64,000 nt of DNA, from contig CAMYMH010000027.1 of the NCBI GenBank assembly GCA_947259275.1, forward strand, positions 18,532 to 82,531, read 5' to 3'. The position numbers were made by a program, and so were the translations under genes. This document shows, piece after piece, positions 33,956 to 43,297 of this stretch. Numbering within the stretch: the first letter of the stretch is position 1; each line of letters opens with the position of its first letter. The notes below the pieces were generated by a model. It was not told the DNA's origin. It worked only from the letters and a program-made list of their open reading frames with translations, and made no database searches. This DNA comes from an uncultured Acidimicrobiaceae bacterium (GTDB taxonomy: Bacteria; Actinomycetota; Acidimicrobiia; Spongiisociales; SHLN01).

Positions 33956-34860
33956 GCCTGGTCGAGCAGGTAGCCGATCTCTTCCGACCGATCGAAGCCG
34001 GTGTCATCATCGACGCCACCTTCGGCGGGGGCGGGCACACCCGGCGACTCCTGGAGGTGCTCGGCCCGGACGTCCGGTTCCTAGCTCTCGACCGGGACCC
34101 GGCGGCGGAGGACCGCGCCGCCACGCTCGGCCCCAGGGTTCGCTTCGTGGCCTCCGATTTCCGACACCTCACCGAAGTCACTGAGGAGGCGGATATCGAT
34201 GCGATCACGGGCGTCTTCTTTGATCTTGGACTTTCCTCTCTACAGCTGGACGACGGCGCGCGAGGTTTTGGCTTTCGCCGAAGCGGCCCTCTTGATATGC
34301 GGATGGGTGCTGGTGAACTCACCGCCGGTGAAATCGTCAACCAGTGGAGCGAAGCGGACCTCCGCCGGGTCATCGCCCGCTATGGAGAGGAACGCTTCGC
34401 CGGCCGGGTCGCCCGCGCCATTGTCGGGGCCCGTCCGATTGAGGACACCGTATCGCTGGCTGAGATCGTCAAACTGGCGATACCGGCCGCGACCCGTCGC
34501 ACCGGTGGTCACCCGGCCCGGCGGACCTTTCAGGCCCTCCGCATCGTCGTCAACGACGAGCTGGCCGCGCTGGAAGCGGGCCTCGACGCCGCCCTCGAGC
34601 TCCTCGAGCCCGGAGGTCGCGTCGTGGTGATCTCTTATCACTCCCTCGAAGATCGCATAGTCAAGCGGCGGCTGGTGTCAGCCTCCTCCTCACCGGATGA
34701 CACTTCCCTCCCGGTTGTGACACCAGTCGCCGCTCCCGAATACCGCTTGCTGTTCCGCAAGCCGATGACTCCCACTGAAGAGGAGATCGCCGACAACCCA
34801 CGGGCGCGCAGCGCCAAGCTCCGCGCCGCCGAACGAGCTACCCGAGGGAGTGGTGTCTGA
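33874..34860 (+). CDS. rsmH: 16S rRNA (cytosine-1402-N4)-methyltransferase with abnormal 5' end
   Basis: RsmH (MraW) methylates C1402 of 16S rRNA. The core is plain: CLVEQVADLF, then IIDATFGGGGHTRRLLE (SAM motif), VFFDLGLSSLQLDDGARGFGFR, GRVARAIV, RRTFQALRIVVNDEL and VVISYHSLEDRIVKRRL. From about 33955 it spans 301 residues, close to family length. However, the conserved start region H-x-P-V is missing and there is no ATG, GTG or TTG in frame between the upstream stop (33850-33852) and a GTG at 34057. That GTG would cut off the SAM motif. The coordinate 33874 (ATT) only marks a possible start within the open frame. An out-of-frame ATG sits at 33954. Confidence 0.8.
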   Translation, partial: ASPPDAIWKAPYSARFHFGASAPGGWQCLVEQVADLFRPIEAGVIIDATFGGGGHTRRLLEVLGPDVRFLALDRDPAAEDRAATLGPRVRFVASDFRHLTEVTEEADIDAITGVFFDLGLSSLQLDDGARGFGFRRSGPLDMRMGAGELTAGEIVNQWSEADLRRVIARYGEERFAGRVARAIVGARPIEDTVSLAEIVKLAIPAATRRTGGHPARRTFQALRIVVNDELAALEAGLDAALELLEPGGRVVVISYHSLEDRIVKRRLVSASSSPDDTSLPVVTPVAAPEYRLLFRKPMTPTEEEIADNPRARSAKLRAAERATRGSGV

Positions 34861-35273
34861 TGGCCGCCCGCACCGCCCCGCTCGGGATCCCTCGCTCCCG
34901 CCTCCGGGTCATACCCGGCAAGTCACGCAATCCGGCGCGCATCGGAGTACGCCAGCTCGGATGGCTGGTGGTGGCCATCGCCATGTTCTTCGCCCTCATC
35001 TACTCGCGCATCTTTCTCGATCGGGCGGCCTTCCAAATCACCAACCTCGAGGGGCTGATTTCTGAACAGGAGACCCGGTTCGACGAACTGCGGCTCCAAG
35101 TCGCCCAGTTGGAGTCGCCACAGCGGATCTACGCCGAGGCGCAGCGCATGGGGATGGTGCTGCCGGAAGAAGCGCGAACGGTTTCGGCACCGATGCCGGT
35201 CCCGGCAGATGAGATTGGTGAGTTGGCGTCGGCGGGAAAGTCGCCACTCATAGCCACAGTGGGGTCGCGATGA
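34860..35273 (+). CDS. ftsL: Cell division protein FtsL-like
   Basis: A 137-aa bitopic protein in the ftsL position. A basic cytoplasmic lead is followed by one membrane helix (about residues 34-54, WLVVAIAMFFALIYSRIFL) and a leucine-rich coiled coil (about 60-95, ITNLEGLISEQETRFDELRLQVAQLESP). In divisome models FtsL with FtsB/FtsQ activates FtsW-FtsI. Sequence is poorly conserved in this family, so position and architecture carry the call. The ATG shares one base with the rsmH stop. Confidence 0.8.
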   Translation: MAARTAPLGIPRSRLRVIPGKSRNPARIGVRQLGWLVVAIAMFFALIYSRIFLDRAAFQITNLEGLISEQETRFDELRLQVAQLESPQRIYAEAQRMGMVLPEEARTVSAPMPVPADEIGELASAGKSPLIATVGSR

Positions 35274-35329
35274 CCGGGCTGATCGCTGCACCTGGTTGCG
35301 GTGACTCGGGCCGGTCGGAGCACTAGCGC

Positions 35330-37048
35330 ATGGGGCGCAAGCGATGGCGCCCCCAGCATCTGCGACTCTTCTTCGTCGGCGCCTTCTTCATTGCGGCCTG
35401 GGGCGTCATCGCGGTCAAGCTCGTATTCGTGCAGGGTGTCCAGGCACAGACTCTGGAGGACCAGGCCCTCGATCAGCGGCTTCGAACCATCACCCTGGAA
35501 GCGGATCGCGGGACCATCTACGATCGGGACGGTCGGGAGTTGGCGCTCACTATCGAGGCAACCACCGTCTACGCCAACCCGCATGAAATCACCGAACCCG
35601 GCCTGACGGCGGCAGCTCTGTCTGGACTGCTCGGCCGCCCGGTCGGTGAAATCCAGGCGGAGTTGGAGGGCGACACGAGTTTCGTCTATGTCGCTCGCAA
35701 GCTGCTACGTCACGAGGCCGACCCGATTCGTGAGCTTGACCTCGACGGCATCCATTTCGTGGCCGAGCCGAAGCGGGTGTATCCCTCGGGCAACCTGGCC
35801 GCCCAGGTGCTCGGCTTCGTCGGCACCGATAACGGCGGGCTCGAGGGCATCGAGCACTTCTATGAGGACGTACTGGCGGGCCGGCCGGGTCAGCTCATAT
35901 TTGAGCGGTCGGGACGCGGTCGGGTCATTCCCCAGGGGGAGTACGAGGTACGGGAGGCGGTGCGGGGCCAGGACCTGGCACTCACCATCGACGGTGAGCT
36001 GCAGTTCTTCGCTCAACAAGAGGCCATGACCGCGCGCGAGGAAACGGGAGCCAAAGCGGTACACATCGTCGTCCTAGACGTGACCACCTTCGAGGTTCTG
36101 GCGATGGCAAGTGCTCCTACCTTCGATCCAAACCATATCGGCCGCGACTCGGATCTGTTCCGGAATCGGGTGGTCACCGACACCTTCGAGCCCGGTTCCA
36201 CCCAAAAACTGATCACGGTGGCCGCTGCCATCGAGGAAGGCATCGTCACCCCCGAACGGATCTTCGAGGTGCCCGACAACATTCAGGTATTCGATCGCGA
36301 GTACTTTGACTTCTCGGAGCACGAGACCCAAGACATGGCGGTCGCCGACATAGTCGCGCAGTCGTCCAACGTCGGGACCATCCTCATCTGGCAGGAGCTC
36401 GGGGACGAGCTCCTCTATCGGTATCTGCAGGGCTTCGGCCTCGGCACCTACTCCGGAATCGACTTCCCGGGCGAGGTGCCCGGGGTGCTGCAGCCGGAGG
36501 AGAAGTGGTGTGATTCCTGTGGTGCGTCCACCTCCATCGGCTACCGGGTGGCCGTCACCCCGCTGCAGATGACATCTGTCTTCGCCACGGTCGGCAACGA
36601 CGGCGTTTGGATGCAGCCGCGGGTGGTCGATGCCATCATCGAGCCAGGCGGCGAGTCGGCCAGCTTGAATCAGCAGACCCATCAGGTCTTGTCTGCCGAG
36701 ACTGCCGGGATCATGCGCCAGTTGCTCACCGGCGTGGTGGAGAGCGGGACCGGCCAGCTCGCCCAGGTTCCCGGCTATTCGGTCGGTGGCAAAACCGGCA
36801 CCACCGAGAAGTTCGAGCCCGATCTCCTGTGCCCGGGAGCGACGGTGCCCGGATGCTATGGCGACGATGTGGTCGCCAGTTTCATCGGCATCGGACCAAG
36901 TGACAGCCCTCGACTCGCCATCGGGGTTTTTGTCGATTCACCGAGCGTCGACAAGAAGCGGACCGGTGGGGTGACGGCGGCGCCGGTGTTCTCACGGGTG
37001 ATGCGTTTCGCCCTTCATCAGCTGGGGGTCCCGCCCGATGCCCGCTGA
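35330..37048 (+). CDS. ftsI: Penicillin-binding protein, septal transpeptidase FtsI
   Basis: A 572-aa class B penicillin-binding protein that cross-links septal peptidoglycan. It has an N-terminal membrane helix (about residues 12-32), the dimerisation domain starting at RGTIYDRDGRELA (60-72), and the transpeptidase motifs S290-T-Q-K293, S345-S-N347 and K488-T-G490. No PASTA domain follows. The ATG at 35330 gives a normal N-terminus. Its stop lies inside murE (11-base overlap). Confidence 0.93.
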   Translation: MGRKRWRPQHLRLFFVGAFFIAAWGVIAVKLVFVQGVQAQTLEDQALDQRLRTITLEADRGTIYDRDGRELALTIEATTVYANPHEITEPGLTAAALSGLLGRPVGEIQAELEGDTSFVYVARKLLRHEADPIRELDLDGIHFVAEPKRVYPSGNLAAQVLGFVGTDNGGLEGIEHFYEDVLAGRPGQLIFERSGRGRVIPQGEYEVREAVRGQDLALTIDGELQFFAQQEAMTAREETGAKAVHIVVLDVTTFEVLAMASAPTFDPNHIGRDSDLFRNRVVTDTFEPGSTQKLITVAAAIEEGIVTPERIFEVPDNIQVFDREYFDFSEHETQDMAVADIVAQSSNVGTILIWQELGDELLYRYLQGFGLGTYSGIDFPGEVPGVLQPEEKWCDSCGASTSIGYRVAVTPLQMTSVFATVGNDGVWMQPRVVDAIIEPGGESASLNQQTHQVLSAETAGIMRQLLTGVVESGTGQLAQVPGYSVGGKTGTTEKFEPDLLCPGATVPGCYGDDVVASFIGIGPSDSPRLAIGVFVDSPSVDKKRTGGVTAAPVFSRVMRFALHQLGVPPDAR

Positions 37049-38471
37049 TCCGGTCACACTCGAGCAACTCGCCGAGGTCGGGGAAGGGAGGGTCATCGGC
37101 GATCCGGGGACCGCCATCGGCGACGTCACCCATGACAGCCGGGCGGCCGGTCCGGGAGACCTCTTTGTCGCGATTCGGGGTGCCAACTGGGACGGGCACG
37201 ACTTCGTCGCCACCTCCGCCGCAGCCGCCGCCTGCGTCGAGACTGCTTCGGAGGCCTCGATACCTCTGTTGGTTGTCGCCGATACCCGGTCGGCACTTCC
37301 GGTTCTGGCGGCCGAGGTCCACGGTCATCCGTCCCGGCACCTCGAGGTGGTTGGCATCACCGGGACCAATGGCAAGACGACGGTGGCCCACCTGCTGGCA
37401 GCCATCATTGAAACTGCCGGGGGATTGCCGGGTGTTATCGGCACCGTCGGCGCCCGGATCGGCGACCAACACCTGGATTTGGAGCGAACCTCACCGGAAG
37501 CCTCCGATTTCCAGCGGCTGCTTCGCAGGATGGTCGATGCCGGAGTCGGGGTCGCCGCCGTCGAGGTTTCTTCGCATGCGCTCGTGTTCGGGCGTACGGC
37601 CGCAACTGACTTCGCGGTGACCGCCTTTACCAACCTCAGCCAGGATCATCTCGATTTGCACGGCGACATGGAGGCCTATTTCCTGGCGAAGGCCTCCCTG
37701 TTTCTCGAGTCGACGGGCACTCCGGTCGTCAATCTCGACGATCCCTGGGGTAAGCGGCTGGCCTCCATGATCGATCGTCCGATCGTCTCGGTCGGAGGGG
37801 GAGGCGATTTCCGCGCCGAAGCCGTCACCCCCGGCCTCGCCAGCAGCGGCTTCCGGCTCATCACGCCTGCCGGTGGCGCCGATGTCCTGCTGCCGCTGGG
37901 TGGCGGTTTCAACATCGAGAACGCGGTCGTATCCGGGGCGTGTGCCTACAGCCTCGGTTATGACCTGGATGCGATTCGCTCCGGTCTCGAGTCGGCTGAG
38001 CCAATCCCCGGCCGCATGGAGCCCGTGCTCGCCGGACAGGAGGCCGCCATCGTCGTCGACTATGCCCATACACCCGAGGGCATCGACCAGGTGCTGGCAT
38101 CGGTAAGGCCGCTGGTGGCGGGAAAGATCATCGTGGTGGTCGGGGCCGGCGGTGATCGCGACACGGCCAAGCGGCCCGACATGGGCCGGGCGGCCTCCCA
38201 GGCAGACGTTTTGTACATCACCTCGGACAACCCGCGGTCAGAAGATCCGTCCGCCATCATCGCGGCAGTCGCGGCCGGTGTGGACGGCCCCGCCGCGGTC
38301 GTGATCGAGCCAGATCGGCGTCGTGCGATCGAGCAGGCCGTCACTTCGGCCGATCGGAATGACGCGGTTCTCGTGCTCGGCAAGGGCCACGAGACCGGGC
38401 AGGAGATAGCGGGACGGGTGCTTCCCTTCGATGACCGCCAGGTAGCCGGCCGGGCGGTGATAAGCCAATGA
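37038..38471 (+). CDS. murE: UDP-MurNAc-tripeptide synthetase
   Basis: MurE (477 aa) adds the third stem-peptide residue to UDP-MurNAc-L-Ala-D-Glu. It has the ATP site GITGTNGKTT (about residues 107-115), the HDSR-like entry (THDSRAAGPGDLFVA) and, near residue 396, DNPR in TSDNPRSEDP. DNPR is the signature of enzymes adding meso-diaminopimelate rather than lysine. The gene overlaps ftsI by 11 bases and murF by four. Confidence 0.94.
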   Translation: MPADPVTLEQLAEVGEGRVIGDPGTAIGDVTHDSRAAGPGDLFVAIRGANWDGHDFVATSAAAAACVETASEASIPLLVVADTRSALPVLAAEVHGHPSRHLEVVGITGTNGKTTVAHLLAAIIETAGGLPGVIGTVGARIGDQHLDLERTSPEASDFQRLLRRMVDAGVGVAAVEVSSHALVFGRTAATDFAVTAFTNLSQDHLDLHGDMEAYFLAKASLFLESTGTPVVNLDDPWGKRLASMIDRPIVSVGGGGDFRAEAVTPGLASSGFRLITPAGGADVLLPLGGGFNIENAVVSGACAYSLGYDLDAIRSGLESAEPIPGRMEPVLAGQEAAIVVDYAHTPEGIDQVLASVRPLVAGKIIVVVGAGGDRDTAKRPDMGRAASQADVLYITSDNPRSEDPSAIIAAVAAGVDGPAAVVIEPDRRRAIEQAVTSADRNDAVLVLGKGHETGQEIAGRVLPFDDRQVAGRAVISQ

Positions 38472-39781
38472 AGTGGTCGATGGAGGAGATCGCCAAAATC
38501 ACCGGCGGCCTCGAGGTCGGCGCGGCCGAAATCGTCCACGTTACGACCGACACGCGGGAACTCGTTCCGGGCGATCTGTTCGTTGCCCTCCGCGGCGAGC
38601 ACTTCGATGGCCACGACTTCGCGGCCGCCGCCATCGCTGCCGGAGCGGCCGCGGTCTTGGTGGATGCGCCGACTGAGGTCGAGCCGCGAATCGAGGTCGC
38701 CGATACGTTGCTGGCGCTTCGTCAGCTGGCCGCCGACCGGCGCCGTTCACTCGAGCCGGTTGATGCCATCGGGATCACCGGCAGCACCGGCAAGACCTCG
38801 TGCAAGGACCTGCTGGCGAGCGGCCTGGGGGTCGGCACCTGGGCATCACCCCGATCGTTCAATAATGAAGTGGGCGTGCCGCTCACCGTCCTGTCGGCTC
38901 CCGACAGCACAGAGGTCCTGGTCCTCGAAGTCGGCAGTCGCGGTCTGGGCCACATTCACGACCTGATCGACGTCATCCGTCCCGACATTGCAGTCATCAC
39001 CAGCGTCGGGGCCAGCCATCTGGCCACCCTCGGTGACGTCGCCACCGTGCGTCTCGCCAAGTGGGAGTTGGTCGAGGGACTCGACTCGGGGGGTATCGCG
39101 GTCCTGCCGGCCGGCGAAACGACGCTGGCGGAATGGGCTAAACGAGACGGCGTATCGGTCACCAGCTTTGGCGAGCAAGGAGACGTACGGGTCGAGCAAC
39201 TCACGCTCGATGAGCTGGCGCGACCGTCTTTCACACTCGAGGCCGGTGGCGAACGCGTCGAGCTCAGGTTGTCGATGGCGGGCGCCCACCAGGCGCAGAA
39301 CGCGGCCGCGGCCGCCGCCGCCGCTCTGGCGCTCGGGCGGGCGCTTCCCGACGTAGCCGCCGGCTTGGCCGTGGCCAAGGCCTCGGCGTGGCGGATGGAG
39401 ATCACTCCCGGGCGCTATACGGTGATCAACGACGCCTACAACGCCAACCCGGTATCCATGGCCGCCGCCCTGGCGGCCGTGGCGGCCATCCCGGGACGGC
39501 ATTTGGCGGTGCTCGGCTTGATGGCCGAGCTGGGCGATGCCGCCCCGGCTGCCCACCGCCAGGTCGGACGGCTGGTGAGGGAACTCGGCTTTGCGCAGCT
39601 GATCGTGGTCGGCGAAGACCCTGGAATCGCCGAGGGTGCCGGCAACATCGCCCACCCGGTGCCCGACGCCGCCGCCGCTCGCGAGTTGGTCTCCAGAATG
39701 CTCGCCGACGACGACATCATTCTGATCAAGGCTTCGCGTTCAGTCGGCCTCGAAACGCTCGCCGGGGAGCTGGCACCATGA
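38468..39781 (+). CDS. murF: UDP-MurNAc-tripeptide:D-Ala-D-Ala ligase
   Basis: MurF (437 aa) attaches D-Ala-D-Ala to the UDP-MurNAc-tripeptide. The ATP motif GITGSTGKTS is at about residues 102-111; TDTRELVPGDLFVALRGEHFDGHDF is the Mur N-terminal domain, and INDAYNANPVSM lies in the ligase core. ATGA overlaps exist on both sides (murE, mraY), a sign of strict coupling. Confidence 0.94.
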   Translation: MKWSMEEIAKITGGLEVGAAEIVHVTTDTRELVPGDLFVALRGEHFDGHDFAAAAIAAGAAAVLVDAPTEVEPRIEVADTLLALRQLAADRRRSLEPVDAIGITGSTGKTSCKDLLASGLGVGTWASPRSFNNEVGVPLTVLSAPDSTEVLVLEVGSRGLGHIHDLIDVIRPDIAVITSVGASHLATLGDVATVRLAKWELVEGLDSGGIAVLPAGETTLAEWAKRDGVSVTSFGEQGDVRVEQLTLDELARPSFTLEAGGERVELRLSMAGAHQAQNAAAAAAAALALGRALPDVAAGLAVAKASAWRMEITPGRYTVINDAYNANPVSMAAALAAVAAIPGRHLAVLGLMAELGDAAPAAHRQVGRLVRELGFAQLIVVGEDPGIAEGAGNIAHPVPDAAAARELVSRMLADDDIILIKASRSVGLETLAGELAP

Positions 39782-40830
39782 TCGCGCTCCTGATTGCGGT
39801 CACCTCGTCATTCGGTCTTGCATTCGTGACCACGCCCGTGGTTATCAAGGCCCTGCGCAGGCACAACGTTGGCCAGTTCATCCAGGAGGACGTCGCCGAG
39901 CATTCCCACAAGCGAGGTACGCCGACCATGGGCGGCGCCGTGATCATCGTGGCAACCCTCCTCGGCTATCTGATCGCCCACCTGCGCATCTGGTCACCCG
40001 AGGCCGGCTTCGGGCTGGACCCGCGGCCGTTCAGCCCCGAGGCCGGCCTGGCCGTTCTGGCCCTGGTCGGAATGGGGATCATCGGCTTCATCGACGACTA
40101 TCAGAAGTACGCCCGCAAGCAGAACCTCGGGCTCAGCAAGCGATGGAAGCTCGGCGGTCAGCTGCTGGTTGCCGGGGTCTTCGCCTGGGGAGCGGTGGCC
40201 GCCGAGGTGTCAACCGAGATCTCGTTCACCCGTGAGCTTGGTTTCGATCTCGGATGGGCCTACCCACTCTGGGTGCTGTTTCTGCTGACGGCAGTGGCTA
40301 ATGCCGTCAATCTCACCGATGGTCTCGATGGATTGGCCGCCGGGTCCAGTGCTCTCGTGTTCGGGGCCTTCGTCATCGTTGGCTTCTGGCAGTTCCGTAA
40401 TCCATCGGTTTACGCCGTCGACGGGGCACTCGACATCGGAATTCTGGCCTCCGCTCTCCTCGGCGCGGTCATGGCCTTTCTCTGGTACAACGCGGCGCCG
40501 GCCGAGTTGTTCATGGGCGACGTCGGCTCGCAGGCGCTCGGCGGGGCGATGGCGGCGCTCGCCTTGCTGACCAACACCCATCTGCTGCTGGCGGTTCTGG
40601 GAGGCCTGTACGTCCTGGAGGCGATGTCGGTGATCCTGCAGGTTGCCTCCTTCCGGCTATTCGGGAAGCGGATTTTTCGTATGGCCCCCATTCACCATCA
40701 CTTCGAGTTGGGAGGCTGGCCGGAAACCACCGTCATCATTCGCTTCTGGATCATCGCCGGGATCTCGGTGGCGCTCGGACTCGGCATCTTCTACGGCGAC
40801 TTCATCTCGATGGAGGGCGGCCTGTCATGA
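39778..40830 (+). CDS. mraY: Phospho-MurNAc-pentapeptide translocase
   Basis: MraY (350 aa) makes lipid I by moving phospho-MurNAc-pentapeptide to undecaprenyl phosphate. The membrane protein has about ten helices and the family motifs KRGTPTMGG, GFIDDYQKY (the catalytic aspartates), NLTDGLDGLAAG and APIHHHFEL. The start is the ATG overlapping the murF stop. Confidence 0.95.
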   Translation: MIALLIAVTSSFGLAFVTTPVVIKALRRHNVGQFIQEDVAEHSHKRGTPTMGGAVIIVATLLGYLIAHLRIWSPEAGFGLDPRPFSPEAGLAVLALVGMGIIGFIDDYQKYARKQNLGLSKRWKLGGQLLVAGVFAWGAVAAEVSTEISFTRELGFDLGWAYPLWVLFLLTAVANAVNLTDGLDGLAAGSSALVFGAFVIVGFWQFRNPSVYAVDGALDIGILASALLGAVMAFLWYNAAPAELFMGDVGSQALGGAMAALALLTNTHLLLAVLGGLYVLEAMSVILQVASFRLFGKRIFRMAPIHHHFELGGWPETTVIIRFWIIAGISVALGLGIFYGDFISMEGGLS

Positions 40831-42131
40831 GGACGCTGGTCATCGGGGCCGGTGTTAGCGGGCGGGCCGCCGCCCATCTCGCCAGGGCCATCGGCGACGA
40901 AGTGACGGTGTTCGACCGCGCCCCGGCGGCGGTTGCCGACCTGGCCGGTCTTTACCCGACGGCCTCCGGTGACTGGTCGGCCGAGCTGCTGGAGAGGGCC
41001 GATCGGCTGGTGGTCAGTCCGGGAGTTCCCGAACGGGCCCCCGAGATCAGAGATGCGCTGGCGGTGGGCATCGGCGTCATATCCGAAGTGGAGCTGGCTG
41101 CTTCCGTGGTTGAGGCACCGGTGGTGGCCGTCACCGGTACCAACGGCAAGACGACGGTCACGGCGCTCATCGCAGACATGTTCACCACCTCCGGACTCAA
41201 GGCGGTTGCCACCGGCAACATCGGAACCGCCTTCGCCGACGTGGCCACCGGGTCGTGGGATGTGGTGGTTGTAGAGGTATCCAGTTTCCAACTTCGATTC
41301 GTGAAGGACTTTCATCCTCGCGTCGCCGTGCTGCTCAACATTGCCGAAGACCATCTCGACTGGCATGGGACACTGGAGGCGTATGCAGCCGCCAAGGCAA
41401 ACATCTTCCGCAACCAGGATTCCGGCGATCTACTCATCTATGACGTTGACGACCCCGGTGCGGCCGCGGCGGTGGCGACAGCCCCGTCCCGGCTCATGGC
41501 GGTATCTGGAACCCGCCTTCCCGTCGGTGGCGCCGGTCCGAGCCAAGGGCGGCTCGAGCTGCCGGCCGGCTCGGTACCGCTCGGCCAGATACGTGATGCG
41601 TCGTTCATCGTGGATCTGGCGGCGGCCGCCGCATCCGCCCTCGAGTTGGGGGTCGATCTCAAATCGGTTGCTGCGATCGTGTCCGGGTTCCAGCCCGGCC
41701 CGCATCGGAGGACGCTGGTGGGAGAATGGGGGGGCGTGAGCTGGGTCGACGATTCCAAGGCGACCAACCCTCATGCTGCCCGCGCGGCGACGGCGGCCTA
41801 TCCGTCGGTGGTCCTCATCGCCGGCGGACGCAACAAAGGACTCGACCTGGCGCCGATGGTCCGGGCAGATACCGTCAAGCATGTCGTGGCCATCGGTGAG
41901 GCCCGGGACGAGCTGGTGGCGGCCGCGGCCGATCCCAACCGGGTGACCCCGGCCGACTCGCTGGCCGATGCCATCGCGACCGCTGCCAGAGTGGCCGGCG
42001 ATGGGGACACTGTGCTGCTGGCCCCCGGGTGTGCCAGCTTTGACATGTTTTCGTCCTATGCCGCCCGGGGCGACGCTTTTGCCCAAGCCGTCAGGAGCCT
42101 TCACGAATCCCGCCCGGAGCGGCAGCAATGA
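40827..42131 (+). CDS. murD: UDP-MurNAc-L-Ala:D-Glu ligase
   Basis: MurD (434 aa) adds D-glutamate. It begins with a Rossmann-like MRTLVIGAGVSGRAAA, has the ATP motif VTGTNGKTT at about residues 103-111, and the central segment VAVLLNIAEDHLDWHG, then SWVDDSKATNPHAA. Starts with ATGA overlap behind mraY and is itself overlapped by ftsW. Confidence 0.94.
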   Translation: MRTLVIGAGVSGRAAAHLARAIGDEVTVFDRAPAAVADLAGLYPTASGDWSAELLERADRLVVSPGVPERAPEIRDALAVGIGVISEVELAASVVEAPVVAVTGTNGKTTVTALIADMFTTSGLKAVATGNIGTAFADVATGSWDVVVVEVSSFQLRFVKDFHPRVAVLLNIAEDHLDWHGTLEAYAAAKANIFRNQDSGDLLIYDVDDPGAAAAVATAPSRLMAVSGTRLPVGGAGPSQGRLELPAGSVPLGQIRDASFIVDLAAAAASALELGVDLKSVAAIVSGFQPGPHRRTLVGEWGGVSWVDDSKATNPHAARAATAAYPSVVLIAGGRNKGLDLAPMVRADTVKHVVAIGEARDELVAAAADPNRVTPADSLADAIATAARVAGDGDTVLLAPGCASFDMFSSYAARGDAFAQAVRSLHESRPERQQ

Positions 42132-43297
42132 CGGCAAAGGTCACATCGATTGTCGGCACCCGCAGCCGGGCCAGACGACGCGACACCGAGGTTGTGACCA
42201 CCAGGCGCATCGTAACGCTGCTGGTGGTCCCGATGGTGGTGTTGCTGGTCGTCGGCCTGGGAGCAATCCTGTCGGCCAGCTCGGTGCGGGCCCTGGCAGA
42301 GGATCATGACTCGCTCTACTACTTCGGTCGCCAGCTGGTCTGGGCCATGGTCGGCTCGGTCGCCCTGGTCATCGCCGCGCGGGTTCCCTATGACCTGTAC
42401 CGGCGGACGGCCCCGGGCATCCTGGGAATCTCAGCGCTGTCCCTGGTGGCGGTGCTGCTGTACGGCGTCGAGCGGGGCGGGAGTCGTTCCTGGCTCGAGG
42501 TCGGCCCCATCACCATTCAGCCCTCCGAGTTCGCCAAATTCGCGGTGGTGGTGTTCCTCTCCATGGTGATGGCTCGCAAACGCGAGCTGTTGATGGATTT
42601 CGCCCACTTCTTCTGGCCGGTCGCTGCCAGCCTCGGGCTGATCGGGGGCCTAACCATCCTCCAGCCGGATCTCGGCACCACCATCATCATCGGTGCAGGC
42701 GCCCTGGCCGTTCTCGTCGCCTCTGAGGCCCCCTTCCGTTTCGTGGCCGGCTCGGCCGCCGGCGGCGGGCTGGCCGCCCTCCTGCTGGCGATGGCCGCCG
42801 ATTATCGCTGGGACAGAGTCACCGGCTTTCTCGATCCCTTCAGTGACCCGCTTGGAACCGGGTTCCAGGGAGTGCAATCGCTGTTCGCCCTCGGCACCGG
42901 CGGGTTCTTCGGAGTCGGCCTCGGTGCCAGCCGGGCTCGGTGGGAGTTCCTTCCCAACGCCCACACCGACTTCATATACGCCATCATCGGCGAAGAGACC
43001 GGGCTCATCGGAGCTGGAGCCGTCCTCCTGCTGCTGGCGGTATTCACCATGGCAGGAGTGGCGGTTGCGATTCGGGCTCGAGATGACTTTGGACGCATGC
43101 TCGCCACCGGCATCGTTGCCTGGCTCGCCATCCAATCGATCGTGAACCTCGGTGGCGTCACCGCCATCCTGCCAATCACCGGGCTACCGCTTCCCTTTGT
43201 CTCGTTTGGTGGGAGTGCACTCGTCGTCGAGATGGCCGCGGTCGGGGTGCTGATCAACATCGCCCGGCGCAGGCAGCCTCGCCGATCCCGGCTATGA
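42128..43297 (+). CDS. ftsW: SEDS glycosyltransferase FtsW
   Basis: FtsW (389 aa) is the lipid II polymerase paired with FtsI. About ten membrane helices follow a basic, 35-residue cytoplasmic lead. The SEDS landmarks are present: ERGGSRSWLEVGPITIQPSEFAKFA, LQPDLGTT and the large-loop HTDFIYAIIGEETGLIG (with the catalytic aspartate region) and, near the C-terminus, LPITGLPLPFVSFGGS. The position between murD and murG favours FtsW over RodA. Confidence 0.93.
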   Translation: MTAKVTSIVGTRSRARRRDTEVVTTRRIVTLLVVPMVVLLVVGLGAILSASSVRALAEDHDSLYYFGRQLVWAMVGSVALVIAARVPYDLYRRTAPGILGISALSLVAVLLYGVERGGSRSWLEVGPITIQPSEFAKFAVVVFLSMVMARKRELLMDFAHFFWPVAASLGLIGGLTILQPDLGTTIIIGAGALAVLVASEAPFRFVAGSAAGGGLAALLLAMAADYRWDRVTGFLDPFSDPLGTGFQGVQSLFALGTGGFFGVGLGASRARWEFLPNAHTDFIYAIIGEETGLIGAGAVLLLLAVFTMAGVAVAIRARDDFGRMLATGIVAWLAIQSIVNLGGVTAILPITGLPLPFVSFGGSALVVEMAAVGVLINIARRRQPRRSRL